Below, in pieces: positions 1 through 8,905 of a stretch of 64,000 bases of DNA. The DNA comes from Treponema brennaborense DSM 12168 (GTDB lineage Bacteria > Spirochaetota > Spirochaetia > Treponematales > Treponemataceae): contig NC_015500.1 of NCBI RefSeq assembly GCF_000212415.1, positions 930,001-994,000 on the forward strand, written 5' to 3'. The notes below the pieces were generated by a model, which was not told where the DNA came from, searched no databases, and worked only from the letters and a program-made list of their open reading frames with translations. Every line of letters starts with the position of its first letter. The stretch's first letter is position 1. Position numbers and translations under genes: made by a program.

Positions 1-375
1 AATGTCCGAAAAATCCACGTTCTGCTTGCGCTCTTCAGTCGGCGTCATTCCGGAAATGACGAAGTCGACGTTTCCCGAAACGAGTGCCGCCAAAAGACCG
101 TCGAAGTTCATGTCTTTGATTTCAAGCGTTACGCCGAGATCTTTCGCAATTTCCTCGGCGATCGCAACGTCGAATCCGACGATCGTATCTTTTCCGTCTT
201 TGAGCAGATGGAATTCATACGGCGGATAATCGGCCGACGTTCCGAGGATGATTTTTCCTTTCGCCTTGATCTGATCCAGTTTTGAGCCTGCGTCTTTCTG
301 TCCGAGTGCGATCACGGGCAAAACGAGTAAAAAAGCTGCAAAAACGGTAAGTGTTTTTTTGAGCATGTTCACCAT
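1..375 (-). CDS. Polar amino-acid ABC transporter substrate-binding protein (partial, N-terminal part)
   Basis: The reverse strand encodes the first ~125 residues of an extracytoplasmic solute-binding protein of the polar amino-acid (SBP family 3) type, and the gene runs off the left edge. After a hydrophobic signal sequence comes the typical family start, with KGKIILGTSADYPPYEF, then GFDVAIAEEIAKDLG and GNVDFVISGMTPTEERKQ. By family, it would bind an amino acid in the periplasm and deliver it to an ABC permease. Start choice is uncertain: a GGAGG motif at 379-383 precedes ATG at 375, GTG at 372 and ATG at 366. The signal region has no obvious lipobox cysteine (VIALGQKDAG), so it may be a soluble periplasmic protein. 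Confidence 0.85.
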   Translation of the reverse strand, partial: MVNMLKKTLTVFAAFLLVLPVIALGQKDAGSKLDQIKAKGKIILGTSADYPPYEFHLLKDGKDTIVGFDVAIAEEIAKDLGVTLEIKDMNFDGLLAALVSGNVDFVISGMTPTEERKQNVDFSDI

Positions 376-404
376 ATTCCTCCAAAAAAATGAATGATAA
401 TCGA

Positions 405-433
405 ATTATAACGATAATGAAACTGTTCCTCAA
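405..433 (-). promoter_or_regulatory. Promoter of the amino-acid binding protein gene
   Basis: On the minus strand TTGAGG (428-433) is followed after 17 nt by a perfect TATAAT (405-410). This lies 30 nt upstream of the start codon at 375, leaving room for the GGAGG ribosome site. Confidence 0.6.
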
Positions 434-542
434 GGTGTTATAAACGGCTTTCTGAACGGCGGCTGCGCGATTTGCGTACGTATCCGTACCGGCGGCTGCC
501 GTAAATAGACAGACTGCGTTTTTTTGTATAGTATTGGTATCC

Positions 543-1916
543 ATGAAACGATTCCGCATTATTTTATGTGCCTCCGCTGCCGTCGCGGCAGCGCTCGTTT
601 TGAGTTTCGGTATATACGTTCATTTACTGAAAAATCCGTCCGCACCTGATCCGCTGACCGCTTCCGAGCTGAACCGGTTCGCATCCGCGTGTGCGGAACG
701 TTATCCTCAGACCATTCTGAATCCGCTTCCGTATCGGATAACGGATGCGCAGCTGGACGTCTACAGCGGTGCGGCGATCCTCGTCGATACCGCGAACGGC
801 TGCATTCTGTTCGAGAAAAACGCGGACGACGTCATTCCGCCGGCGTCGATGACCAAACTGGTCGTCATGTACGTCGTCTTTCAGGAAATCGCGGCCGGCC
901 GCATTTCACTGAGCGACGTCGTTCCGCTGCCGCCCGAATCCTGGGCGGTGAACGCGCCGCCTAATTCTTCCCTGATGTTTTTGGGGCAGGGGCAGACCGT
1001 TACGCTTGAAGAATTACTGCTGGGACTGGCCGTTGCGTCGGGAAACGATGCGGCCGTCGCCGTGGCCGACTACGTTTCGGGTTCCGTCGGCGCGTTCGTG
1101 GATCGGATGAACGCCGAAATGGAAAAACTCGGTCTCGAACATACCCGATTCGTGGAACCGTCCGGTTACAGCGAACTGAATTTGACCACGCCGCGTGAAT
1201 TCGCTGCTTTCGCCCGTACGTACGTGAATCGGTATCCCGAAGCACTTGAAAAATTCCATTCGGCTCGGTCGATAGCGTACCCGCAGGAAAAAAATCTTGC
1301 GCCGTGGCACGCGGGAACCGGCAGTCAGCCGCCGATCGTCCAGCAAAGTACCAATAAACTGCTGGGCGTGCTGCCCGGCTGCGACGGACTGAAAACCGGG
1401 TTCATTTACGAATCGGGATACAATCTGTCGCTGACGGCGGAGCGCGGCGGAACCCGTTTCCTTGCCGTCATGATGCGCGGTCCGGGCAGCGGCAGCGCTG
1501 AAGGAAACGAATACCGCGTAAAAGATTCTACGACGATGATGGAGTGGGCGTTCGGACGGTTCGCCACGCGTCCGGCCGACGCGTTGGAAGCCGTTACCGT
1601 ACCGGTTTTGGGCGCTGCGTCGAACGCGGTGACGCTGATACCCGTCGGCGGTAAACCGTTGACGGTTCCCTTGATTGTTGCCGATAAAACGCCGGCGCAA
1701 GCCGCGTCGCTGGTAACCTATGAAGTTCGTCTGCCGCCGTACGTGAGCGGAGCCGTGGAAGCGGGCGTTCGGTACGGTTCGGTCGTGTATTCGCTCGGCG
1801 GCGTTACGCTGCAGGAAATTCCGCTCGTCGCCGACCGCGACATCGCCGAGGGCAACGGATTGAAACGCCTGCTCGACCGGTGTGCCAAGCCGTTTTTGCG
1901 GAACCCGGCTTCTTGA
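543..1916 (+). CDS. dacA: D-alanyl-D-alanine carboxypeptidase (penicillin-binding protein, DacA family)
   Basis: A 457-residue serine-type D,D-carboxypeptidase that would trim the terminal D-Ala of peptidoglycan stem peptides in the periplasm. An N-terminal hydrophobic segment (about residues 5-28) acts as signal or anchor. The three active-site motifs of the S11 family are all present: SMTK (catalytic Ser102, Lys105), SGN (Ser166) and KTG (Lys284). The C-terminal ~100 residues look like the beta-rich PBP5 C-terminal domain. I chose ATG at 543 over the TTG at 534. There is no Shine-Dalgarno, and TATAGT at 527-532 ends only 10 nt before the ATG, so the mRNA may be nearly leaderless. It is a single-gene unit upstream of ilvD. 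Confidence 0.9.
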   Translation: MKRFRIILCASAAVAAALVLSFGIYVHLLKNPSAPDPLTASELNRFASACAERYPQTILNPLPYRITDAQLDVYSGAAILVDTANGCILFEKNADDVIPPASMTKLVVMYVVFQEIAAGRISLSDVVPLPPESWAVNAPPNSSLMFLGQGQTVTLEELLLGLAVASGNDAAVAVADYVSGSVGAFVDRMNAEMEKLGLEHTRFVEPSGYSELNLTTPREFAAFARTYVNRYPEALEKFHSARSIAYPQEKNLAPWHAGTGSQPPIVQQSTNKLLGVLPGCDGLKTGFIYESGYNLSLTAERGGTRFLAVMMRGPGSGSAEGNEYRVKDSTTMMEWAFGRFATRPADALEAVTVPVLGAASNAVTLIPVGGKPLTVPLIVADKTPAQAASLVTYEVRLPPYVSGAVEAGVRYGSVVYSLGGVTLQEIPLVADRDIAEGNGLKRLLDRCAKPFLRNPAS

Positions 1917-1982
1917 CGGTATCGGTGCAAATAAGTAGAATATGTTAAATTATACTGTATGAAATTCAGTGAGGATTTGGCC

Positions 1983-3677
1983 ATGAAAAGTGACAACGCA
2001 AAAAAAGGTATCGCGCGCGCACCGCACCGGTCGTTATTCCGGGCGATGGGGTATACTGATGAAGAACTGGAACGCCCGCTCGTCGGCGTTTGCTGTGCCA
2101 AAAACGAAATTATTCCCGGCCATATTCACCTCGATAAAATCGCCGAAGCCGTTAAAGCCGGCATCCGCATGGCCGGCGGAACTCCCATTGAATTCCCCGC
2201 GATCGGCGTCTGCGACGGTATCGCGATGGGACACGAAGGAATGCGCTATTCACTGGTAACCCGCGAACTGATCGCCGATTCCATTGAATGCATGGCGAAA
2301 GCCCACCAATTCGACGCGCTCGTTATGGTGCCGAACTGCGATAAAATCGTGCCCGGTATGCTGATGGCTGCCGGCCGCCTCGATCTGCCGACGGTTTTCT
2401 GTTCCGGCGGACCCATGATGCCCGGTAAACTGCCCGGCGCGGATTCCTGCTATGAAGGCAATCCGTACGGCGGCAGACACCTGAGTTTGACCGATATGTT
2501 TGAAGCGGTCGGTGCCGTCGGCGCCGGAAAAATCACCGAAGCGCAGCTGACGGAGCTGGAACACGTCGCGTGCCCCGGCTGCGGCGCCTGTTCCGGTATG
2601 TTTACCGCGAACAGCATGAACTGCGTAACCGAAGTGCTCGGTTTGGCTTTGCCGGGAAACGGAACGGTTCCGGCGGTAACCGGCGAACGCATCGCGCTCG
2701 CCAAACACGCGGGCATGGCCGTTATGGATATGTTTGCAAAGGGAATTACCGCCCGCCGAATCATGACGCCCGCTGCGTTTGAAAACGCGCTCGCCGCCGA
2801 CATGGCGCTCGGTTGCAGTTCCAACACCGTGCTGCATTTGCCCGCGATCGCGCACGAAGCCGGTACGAGTATCGATCTGCGTCTGATCAACGCCGTGTCC
2901 GAACGGACGCCCAATTTGTGTCACTTGGCGCCTGCAGGACACACGTTCATGTGCGACTTGAACGAAGCCGGCGGCGTTCAGGCGGTGCTCGCCGAACTGG
3001 CAAAGAAAAACCTGATCCGTACCGATCTGCCGACCGTAACCGGCAAAACCGTCGGCGAAAATATCGCCGGCGTAAAAAACCGGAATCCCGCCGTGCTCCG
3101 GCCGATCGAAAATCCGTATTCGCCCACCGGCGGTATCGCGATTTTGTTCGGTAATCTCGCACCCGACGGTACCGTCGTCAAGCGTTCCGCGTGCGCGCCG
3201 GAACTGATGAAACACACGGGACCGGCCCGCGTGTTCGATTCCGAAGAAGACTGTTTCGCCGCCGTCCAGGCGCAGAAAATAAAAAAAGGCGACGTCGTCG
3301 TCATCCGCTACGAAGGTCCCAAAGGCGGGCCCGGAATGCGCGAAATGCTCGCCGTTACCGCCGCTCTCGCCGGACAGGGGCTCGACCGCGACGTGGCGCT
3401 CATCACGGACGGCCGCTTTTCGGGTGCAACCCGCGGCGCGTCGCTCGGCCATTGTTCTCCCGAAGCCGCCGACGGCGGACCTATCGCGCTGGTTCGCGAA
3501 GGGGATACCGTTACGCTCGACATCAACGCGTACAAAATTACGCTCGACGTTTCCGATGCGGAACTCGCCGCGCGCCGCGCCGCCTGGGTCTGCCCCGCGC
3601 CGAAAGTAACCGGCGGATATCTCGCCCGATACGCAAAACTCGTATCGTCGGCCGATAAAGGAGCCATCCTGCAATGA
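1983..3677 (+). CDS. ilvD: Dihydroxy-acid dehydratase
   Basis: A 564-residue IlvD enzyme that dehydrates 2,3-dihydroxy-3-methylbutanoate or -pentanoate to the 2-oxo acids of valine and isoleucine synthesis. The Fe-S ligand motifs are visible: NCDKIVPGM near residue 120 and [18 protein letters not shown] near residue 195. The C-terminal block [11 protein letters not shown] and the [10 protein letters not shown] motif are also intact. I chose ATG 1983 because GAGGA lies 8 nt before it; an in-frame ATG at 1959 sits right behind a TATACT box (1952-1957) and would be too early. The stop overlaps the ilvB start (ATGA), so the two are translationally coupled. Confidence 0.95.
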   Translation: MKSDNAKKGIARAPHRSLFRAMGYTDEELERPLVGVCCAKNEIIPGHIHLDKIAEAVKAGIRMAGGTPIEFPAIGVCDGIAMGHEGMRYSLVTRELIADSIECMAKAHQFDALVMVPNCDKIVPGMLMAAGRLDLPTVFCSGGPMMPGKLPGADSCYEGNPYGGRHLSLTDMFEAVGAVGAGKITEAQLTELEHVACPGCGACSGMFTANSMNCVTEVLGLALPGNGTVPAVTGERIALAKHAGMAVMDMFAKGITARRIMTPAAFENALAADMALGCSSNTVLHLPAIAHEAGTSIDLRLINAVSERTPNLCHLAPAGHTFMCDLNEAGGVQAVLAELAKKNLIRTDLPTVTGKTVGENIAGVKNRNPAVLRPIENPYSPTGGIAILFGNLAPDGTVVKRSACAPELMKHTGPARVFDSEEDCFAAVQAQKIKKGDVVVIRYEGPKGGPGMREMLAVTAALAGQGLDRDVALITDGRFSGATRGASLGHCSPEAADGGPIALVREGDTVTLDINAYKITLDVSDAELAARRAAWVCPAPKVTGGYLARYAKLVSSADKGAILQ

Positions 3678-5383
3678 AATATACCGGCGCGCGAATCGTT
3701 ATAGAATGTCTCGCCGAACAAGGCGTCGACGTCGTGTTCGGGTACCCCGGCGGGGCCATTCTGAATATCTACGACGAATTGTACAAACATAAAGACCGCG
3801 TCCGTCATATCCTGACGGCGCACGAACAGGGCGCGGCGCACGCTGCCGACGGCTACAGCCGTTCCACCGGCAAAACCGGCGTGGTGCTCGCCACCAGCGG
3901 TCCCGGCGCTACGAATCTCGTAACCGGCATCGCCACCGCGTACATGGATTCCGTTCCGCTGATCGCGATTACGTGCAACGTGGCGTGCAGTCTGCTCGGT
4001 AAAGACAGCTTTCAGGAAGTGGACATTACCGGTATTACGATGCCGATTACCAAACATAATTATATCGTGCGCGACGTTGCGAAACTGGCCGACACGATCC
4101 GCGAAGCGTTCGTCATCGCACAGAGCGGCCGTCCCGGTCCCGTTTTGATCGATATTCCCAAAGACGTTACGGCAGCCGTCGCCGAATACGAACCGCCGGT
4201 ATGCGGCATCGTGTCCGAAGAAGAAACGGCGCTCGCCCGCGCGAGCATCCGCCGCGTTACGAAAGAACATATTCCTTCCGACGCCGAAATCGAATCGGCC
4301 GTGCAGCTGATAAACGCGTCCGTTCGCCCGTTTCTGTATATCGGCGGCGGCGTGATCATTTCGGATGCGTGTGCGGAACTCAAAGCGTTCGCCGAACGTG
4401 CCAACATTCCCGTGTCCGTTTCGCTCATGGGCAAATCTGCGTTTCCGTCCGCGCACCCGCTGTGCTGCGGCATGATCGGCATGCACGGTACGAAAGCCGC
4501 GAATACCGGTGCAAACAAATCGGATCTGATTATCGCAATCGGCGCGCGGTTTTCCGACCGCGTTATTTCCGATCCGTCGAAATTTGCCAAAAACAGTAAA
4601 ATTCTGCATATAGACATCGATCCGGCGGAAATCAATAAAAACATTCCCACGTGCGGGGCGCTCGTCGGCAACATAAAAGACATTCTCGCGCGCCTGCTGC
4701 CGCTCGTCGCCGTGCGTTCCCGTTCGGCGTGGAACGATCAGGTCGAAGAATGGAAAAAACACGTACCGGCGATGTATTCCAAAAAAACGAAACTGCATCC
4801 CAAATTCGTGTTTGAAAAAATACACGAATTGCTCGGCGACGATACGATTATTACGACGGAAGTCGGTCAGCATCAGATGTGGACGGCACAGTTTTATCCG
4901 TTCGCGAATCCGCGTACGTTTTTGACGTCGGGCGGACTGGGCACGATGGGGTACGGAACCGGGGCGGCGATCGGCGCTCAGATTGCGAATCCCTCGCGGC
5001 ACGTCGTGCATATCGCCGGAGACGGCTCGTTCCGCATGAACTGCAACGAACTGGCGACCGTCGCGCATTACAAGTTGCCGATCATCATCATCGTCGTCAA
5101 CAACGGCGTGCTGGGAATGGTGCGCCAGTGGCAGAATCTGTTTTACGACAAACGGTATTCCGAAACGACGCTCGACTTTGCGCCCGATTTCGTAAAACTT
5201 GCCGAAGCGTACGGAATCGACGGATACCGCGCGATGTCGGAAGCCGAGTTTTCCGGCGTTTTTGCCCGAGCCGTCGCCGCCCGTAAGCCTGCCGTTATCG
5301 ACTGCGGTATGAATATCGACGAAATGGTGTTGCCGATGGTTCCCGCCGGCAAGCCGATCGACGAACTGCTGCTGGATATATAG
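3674..5383 (+). CDS. ilvB: Acetolactate synthase, large (catalytic) subunit
   Basis: A 569-residue ThDP/FAD-dependent acetohydroxyacid synthase condensing two pyruvates (or pyruvate and 2-oxobutyrate) in branched-chain amino-acid synthesis. The N-terminal Pyr domain has the catalytic glutamate in [16 protein letters not shown] (about residue 52). The FAD/central domain spans roughly 190-340. The PP domain carries the ThDP motif [21 protein letters not shown]...NN near residues 450-480. It overlaps ilvD by 4 nt. The regulatory small subunit IlvN is not adjacent; the next gene is dapL. The full length and the IlvD partner argue against other ThDP enzymes such as Gcl or oxalyl-CoA decarboxylase. 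Confidence 0.93.
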   Translation: MKYTGARIVIECLAEQGVDVVFGYPGGAILNIYDELYKHKDRVRHILTAHEQGAAHAADGYSRSTGKTGVVLATSGPGATNLVTGIATAYMDSVPLIAITCNVACSLLGKDSFQEVDITGITMPITKHNYIVRDVAKLADTIREAFVIAQSGRPGPVLIDIPKDVTAAVAEYEPPVCGIVSEEETALARASIRRVTKEHIPSDAEIESAVQLINASVRPFLYIGGGVIISDACAELKAFAERANIPVSVSLMGKSAFPSAHPLCCGMIGMHGTKAANTGANKSDLIIAIGARFSDRVISDPSKFAKNSKILHIDIDPAEINKNIPTCGALVGNIKDILARLLPLVAVRSRSAWNDQVEEWKKHVPAMYSKKTKLHPKFVFEKIHELLGDDTIITTEVGQHQMWTAQFYPFANPRTFLTSGGLGTMGYGTGAAIGAQIANPSRHVVHIAGDGSFRMNCNELATVAHYKLPIIIIVVNNGVLGMVRQWQNLFYDKRYSETTLDFAPDFVKLAEAYGIDGYRAMSEAEFSGVFARAVAARKPAVIDCGMNIDEMVLPMVPAGKPIDELLLDI

Positions 5384-5425
5384 GACGGCAGCTGAATATA
5401 ATCGAACAAAAGATGAGGATACGAT

Positions 5426-6658
5426 ATGATACGGAAAAACCCTGCGTTTGAAAATCTTGCCGCCGGCTATTTGTTCCCTGAAATAGCGAAGCGCCGCCGC
5501 TCTTACGCTGCGGCTCATCCCGATGCAAAACTGATCAGCTTGGGAATCGGCAATACGACCGAACCGCTGACACCCTACATTACCGCCGCGATGAAATCGT
5601 ACGTCGAAGCGCTCGGAACGGCCGCCGGCTATTCCGGTTACGGCGACGACAGCGCGGGTGAAGCGCCGCTTCGTGCGAAGATCGCTTCCGTACTGTACGG
5701 AGGTCTCGTCGGCGCGGACGAAGTATTCGTTTCCGACGGCGCCAAATGCGACGTCGGCCGCGTGCAGCAAATGTTCGGCGCCGCCGTTTCCGTCGCGGTG
5801 CAGGATCCCGCGTACCCGGTGTACGTGGACGGCTCGGTTATGGTCGGCGCCGCGGGTAAAATGCCCGCTTCGGCCGCCGGCTACGCGGACGTTACGTACA
5901 TGCCGTGTCTGCCCGAAAATAATTTTTTCCCCGATTTGTCCGTCGTAAAACCCGACAGTCTGATATATTTCTGTTCGCCGAACAATCCGACGGGTGCGGT
6001 CGCAACGAAAGCCGAACTGCGCCGGCTCGTCGATTTTGCACGTGCGAACGGCTGCATAATCCTGTTCGACGCGGCGTATTTTGCGTTTATCCGCGATCCG
6101 TCGCTTCCCAAAACGATTTTTGAAATCGACGGCGCGCGCGAATGTGCTGTTGAAATCAATTCTTTTTCCAAACCGATCGGGTTTACCGGCGTGCGTCTCG
6201 GCTGGACGGTTATCCCGAAAGAATTGCGATTCGCCGACGGAACGCCCGTGCAGACGCTGTGGACCCGGCTGACGAATACGTTTTTCAACGGCGCTTCCAA
6301 CATCGCGCAGGCGGGCGGATTGGCTTCGCTCGATCCTGAAGGGCTGGCTGAAATGCGGACGCTTACCGATTATTATCTTGAGAACGCCCGCCTTATCCGT
6401 GAAGCGCTTTCCGGTGCGAATTTTACCGCCGAAGGGGTGGAAACGTACGCTCAGGGGAACGCGCCGTATCTGTGGGTGCGGTTTCCCGGAAGAAAAAGCT
6501 GGGAAGTGTTCGACGCGATTCTCGACCGCTGCCGCGTCGTAACGACGCCGGGCGCGGGCTTCGGTCCTGCGGGTGAAAGTTTTATCCGGTTCAGTTCGTT
6601 CGGGCACCGCAGCGCGGTGGTTGAAGCGTGCGACCGTTTGGCTCAGCTGAAACTGTAG
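5426..6658 (+). CDS. dapL: LL-diaminopimelate aminotransferase
   Basis: A 410-residue PLP-dependent class I/II aminotransferase matching DapL, which converts L-tetrahydrodipicolinate directly to LL-diaminopimelate, a shortcut in lysine and peptidoglycan synthesis used by some spirochaetes and chlamydiae. Seen: the DapL-type start (NPAFENLAAGYLFPEIAKRR), LGIGNTTEPL, the GYSGYGDDSAG block, CSPNNPTGAV, and the PLP lysine in NSFSKPIGFTGVRLGW. GATGAGGA lies upstream of the ATG. It follows ilvB by 42 nt on the same strand and could be part of the same amino-acid transcript. Confidence 0.93.
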   Translation: MIRKNPAFENLAAGYLFPEIAKRRRSYAAAHPDAKLISLGIGNTTEPLTPYITAAMKSYVEALGTAAGYSGYGDDSAGEAPLRAKIASVLYGGLVGADEVFVSDGAKCDVGRVQQMFGAAVSVAVQDPAYPVYVDGSVMVGAAGKMPASAAGYADVTYMPCLPENNFFPDLSVVKPDSLIYFCSPNNPTGAVATKAELRRLVDFARANGCIILFDAAYFAFIRDPSLPKTIFEIDGARECAVEINSFSKPIGFTGVRLGWTVIPKELRFADGTPVQTLWTRLTNTFFNGASNIAQAGGLASLDPEGLAEMRTLTDYYLENARLIREALSGANFTAEGVETYAQGNAPYLWVRFPGRKSWEVFDAILDRCRVVTTPGAGFGPAGESFIRFSSFGHRSAVVEACDRLAQLKL

Positions 6659-6757
6659 CGTGCGACCGGATGCGCGCGCGGCCCGTTAAGTGTGCCTCGG
6701 TGCGCCGCCCGTTCAAATCCGGTGCTGCCGTTTCGCGCGCCCGGTTCGCGTCAGATG

Positions 6758-7528
6758 TTACCGTTCGTTTAAGGTCAGTTCGATGCCCGCTGCAATTTCA
6801 AACGGCGTCGAAACCGCCCGATAGGTAAGCGGTGTTACTTGTCCGCGCAGAAAATACGTGCCGGCTTTTTCGGTAATAATGGAAAAGCCGCCTTTGCCGT
6901 AGAGTTCAAGCGACATTTTTGCCGAATTCGCCGTTGTTTCGGTAAGAAAATCGGTTCCGAACGCCAGCAGGAGTTTGAACGGAACGCCCTGCGTGAACGC
7001 TTCCACTTCAAACAGCACCGTGTGAACGGTGTGTTCTTCGGCTGCGTTCCGATTGACCGCATATTGAATAAACGAATCCGCGTGTTCCGTTGAAAACAGC
7101 AGTTTTCCCATCATATAAAAGCCGTATTGTTTGTACAGATTTGCCGGCACCAAAGAAAAGACGCCCGCTCCTTCCAAACCGAGCTTGAACGGCAGCAGCA
7201 ATTTTCCCGTTACGCCGATTCCCGGCACGATTACGTCGGAGACGTTGTTGTCGATCGTATACGCTATGCCGCCGCCCACGAAACCGCGCTTGCCCGAATA
7301 ACGGATCAGACACTGCGCCTGATAGCGGTTCGCCGTGAAATACTGCAGGTCCGCGCTCAGCTCGCAATAGGGCAGAATCCGTTCGGAAACTTCAAACGAA
7401 AACGCCGGCGTGACGGTGCCTGCGTACGTGTCCACGTGCACCGTGCCCGACAACTCCAGCGCCGCCGCTCCTGCCGGAATCAGCACTACGAGAATAAGCA
7501 GACTGACGGTGCGCCGGACTTTTTTCAT
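6758..7528 (-). CDS. Predicted outer-membrane beta-barrel protein, unknown function
   Basis: I do not recognise a named family. The 256-residue product has a clear signal peptide (KKVRRT, hydrophobic core, cleavage near AGAAA-LE). The rest is made of alternating amphipathic strands with aromatic ends, typical of a small outer-membrane beta-barrel. Its start overlaps the stop of the upstream gene by 4 nt (ATGA), so the pair is co-translated and probably works together at the cell surface or in the periplasm. Confidence 0.6.
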   Translation of the reverse strand: MKKVRRTVSLLILVVLIPAGAAALELSGTVHVDTYAGTVTPAFSFEVSERILPYCELSADLQYFTANRYQAQCLIRYSGKRGFVGGGIAYTIDNNVSDVIVPGIGVTGKLLLPFKLGLEGAGVFSLVPANLYKQYGFYMMGKLLFSTEHADSFIQYAVNRNAAEEHTVHTVLFEVEAFTQGVPFKLLLAFGTDFLTETTANSAKMSLELYGKGGFSIITEKAGTYFLRGQVTPLTYRAVSTPFEIAAGIELTLNER

Positions 7529-8727
7529 AACAGCACTTTATACCCCGCGGTAAATTTAAACGAATCATACCAGGAAGCGAGTTTAAACACGTCGAGTTTG
7601 ACCGCGATATTGCACGTACCGCCGAAAATCCGGGCCGAAACGAACGGCGCCAGCTGCAGTGAAAGTTCGTCGGGCGATACGTGCGAGATGTTTGAAAGCG
7701 TCGTATTGCCGGCGGAAAACGTGGCGTGTACGCCGCTCGTCAGCAGCGCCGTTCCAAGCTGCAGGTTGTCTACGTAGACCGCCAAATTGCAGCCGATCGG
7801 ATTCGACACGTAAAACAGTTCGTCCGTAACGCTTTCCGGCGGAAAATTGAACAGCGTGAAATTCAAGTGAAAGTTTTCGGCGGCAAACCGCGGTTCTATG
7901 ATAAAATACAGATCTTCAAGTTTTAACACTTGCTCGTCCGCGGCGGGTTTTACGCGGATTTTTTTTACGCCGCCCTGAAGGAACAGCGACGTCGTGCGCG
8001 TGTTGCCCAGCAGCAAACTGAATCCGGTGTGAAGGTCCATCGTCCGGATGAGCAGAAACACTTTTTCACCCGCATCCGTTTTATTTTCTATCGGAAAACT
8101 CATTCCCGCCGCGACGTCGAACGTCGCGTATCGGTAGACCGCGCCGAACCGCACGTCCATATTGATGTTCATCAAATCTTCTTTATCGTTCGTATACACG
8201 TATATTCCGGCAGCTTTCGGCGAATGCATACGCATGACGTACGAAAGTCCGATATCGGAAAACGGATAAATCGACGTGCCGCTCAACCCGCGCCACGTTT
8301 CGGCTATACGCGACCCGATCGGCGTGATACCGAACTGCCGCTGCAAAAAGAGATCGGAACCGATCGATTCGTATTCGCCCACGAACAGTCCGACGAAGTG
8401 CGACATGCCGGAACTCGTAAATCGGGCGGTCGCCGATATTTCGTCGATTCTGAACGAAGCGGGCGTATCGTGAAAAATACCGTTGGCAGAAATGTTGTCA
8501 GTCTGAACGGAAAGTTCGGTTCTCAGCAGAAAAACGCCGGAAAGGTCGATTTGTCCGGCAAAAAACGCCTGCGCGGTCAAATTCGGTTTGGACGAATCTT
8601 TTACGGGTTTGAGAGAAGCCAGCGCTCCCGCGTAACCGGTAAAAAACGGCGCGGCAAACCCGGCCGCTGCGGAAAAAAGCATCGTGAATAATGCAAATAT
8701 GGTATATAATATATTTTTCATGCTCAT
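7525..8727 (-). CDS. Predicted outer-membrane protein, unknown function
   Basis: A 400-residue secreted protein with a signal peptide (MSMKNILYTIFALF, cleavage near GFAAP). The mature part is rich in short beta strands and Gly/aromatic turns, ending in a strand (FKFTAGYKVLL), as in outer-membrane barrels. No catalytic motif is visible. GGGAG seven nt before the ATG at 8727 supports that start. It forms a two-gene unit with the downstream barrel-like gene. The pair lies divergently from cheA, with ~180 nt between them. Confidence 0.6.
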   Translation of the reverse strand: MSMKNILYTIFALFTMLFSAAAGFAAPFFTGYAGALASLKPVKDSSKPNLTAQAFFAGQIDLSGVFLLRTELSVQTDNISANGIFHDTPASFRIDEISATARFTSSGMSHFVGLFVGEYESIGSDLFLQRQFGITPIGSRIAETWRGLSGTSIYPFSDIGLSYVMRMHSPKAAGIYVYTNDKEDLMNINMDVRFGAVYRYATFDVAAGMSFPIENKTDAGEKVFLLIRTMDLHTGFSLLLGNTRTTSLFLQGGVKKIRVKPAADEQVLKLEDLYFIIEPRFAAENFHLNFTLFNFPPESVTDELFYVSNPIGCNLAVYVDNLQLGTALLTSGVHATFSAGNTTLSNISHVSPDELSLQLAPFVSARIFGGTCNIAVKLDVFKLASWYDSFKFTAGYKVLL

Positions 8728-8869
8728 ACGGAAGCTCCCGGCGTATAGACGTTCTTTATGATTATCGGCGCGATGCGGATATATCTACAGTAAAATAACA
8801 CAATATACGGAAAAAATAAACGTTTGCTTCCGAAAAATGAAAAAAAAAGAAATATAAAAAAAACGCTAC

Positions 8870-8905
8870 TTGACTTATCTTTTTTAACGTATAAAATGTA
8901 ATGAT
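8870..8905 (+). promoter_or_regulatory. cheA operon promoter, predicted leaderless
   Basis: TTGACT (8870-8875), a 16-nt spacer and TAAAAT (8892-8897) precede the cheA ATG at 8906 by only 8 nt. No purine-rich ribosome site lies in the gap. The predicted transcription start falls at or within two or three bases of the ATG. Confidence 0.6.

Noticed and set aside
3308-6607. A 1099-codon open frame on the minus strand opposite ilvD-ilvB-dapL
   Set aside because: It is antisense to three well-recognised genes, and its translation is Arg/His/Gly-rich with no family motif. It arises from codon bias of the real genes.
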